From positions 1 to 5,400 of the forward strand of contig CAZGZR010000135.1 in assembly GCA_964529745.1 (NCBI GenBank): DNA of 5,400 nt, given 5' to 3'. The notes below the pieces were generated by a model, which saw nothing but the letters and a program-made list of their open reading frames with translations, had not been told where the DNA came from and made no database searches. This document shows positions 5,369-5,400 of this stretch, one piece after another. Source of the DNA: RBG-16-57-9 sp964529745 (lineage in GTDB: Archaea > Thermoproteota > Bathyarchaeia > TCS64). A program made the position numbers and the translations under genes. Every line of letters begins with the position of its first letter. Positions within the stretch are counted from its first letter, which is position 1.

Positions 5369-5400
5369 GCCTGAGGGCTTATCCGAAGCAGGTGGGCGGG

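Noticed and set aside
1..5400. CRISPR arrays, tRNA or rRNA genes, insertion sequences, attachment sites
   Set aside because: No spaced direct repeats, tRNA-like folds, transposase motifs or terminal inverted repeats were seen; nearly all the sequence is accounted for by the minus-strand genes and their leaders.

Overview
All recognisable genes lie on the minus strand, so the window reads from its right edge to its left. The DNA is fairly GC-rich and tightly packed. It looks archaeal, possibly from the Thermoproteota/TACK side, though the phylum is only a guess. Supporting signs are AT-rich TATA-like boxes about 25 bases ahead of plausible transcript starts, TTG and GTG starts, a T-rich rather than hairpin terminator, a short archaeal-type split isopropylmalate isomerase (LeuC of about 417 residues with a separate LeuD), and a ThiN domain, a family found mostly in archaea.

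Right part (about 3700-5400), thiamine-linked. The first gene encodes the C-terminal half of an AIR-synthase/HypE/ThiL-type protein joined to a ThiN (thiamine-phosphate synthase type) domain. Its 5' end is unclear: the usual N-terminal AIRS domain is not in frame, and a T6 run and a G8 run sit at the junction near the window edge. Its stop overlaps the start of a class I SAM-dependent methyltransferase whose substrate I cannot name.

Middle (about 3000-3640). A separate transcription unit has a TATA-like box, then a textbook TPP riboswitch, then thiT, the thiamine-binding S-component of an ECF transporter. The aptamer's closing stem ends a few bases before the ATG, so thiamine pyrophosphate probably blocks translation of the transporter. 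The riboswitch fixes the thiT start: the longer open frame that runs through the promoter and aptamer is not the gene. A T-rich terminator follows thiT.

Left part (1 to about 2940), leucine biosynthesis. A TATA-like box drives leuA (2-isopropylmalate synthase with its C-terminal regulatory domain), followed after 1 base by leuC and after 2 bases by leuD, which starts on TTG and leaves the window after 30 codons. Together they turn 2-oxoisovalerate plus acetyl-CoA into 3-isopropylmalate; leuB is not in view.

The most notable items are the AIRS_C-ThiN fusion with an apparent His-to-Tyr change at a ThiN catalytic position, its odd 5' end with a G-quadruplex-capable tract, and the archaeal TPP riboswitch with a well-placed promoter. 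The leucine genes are ordinary.
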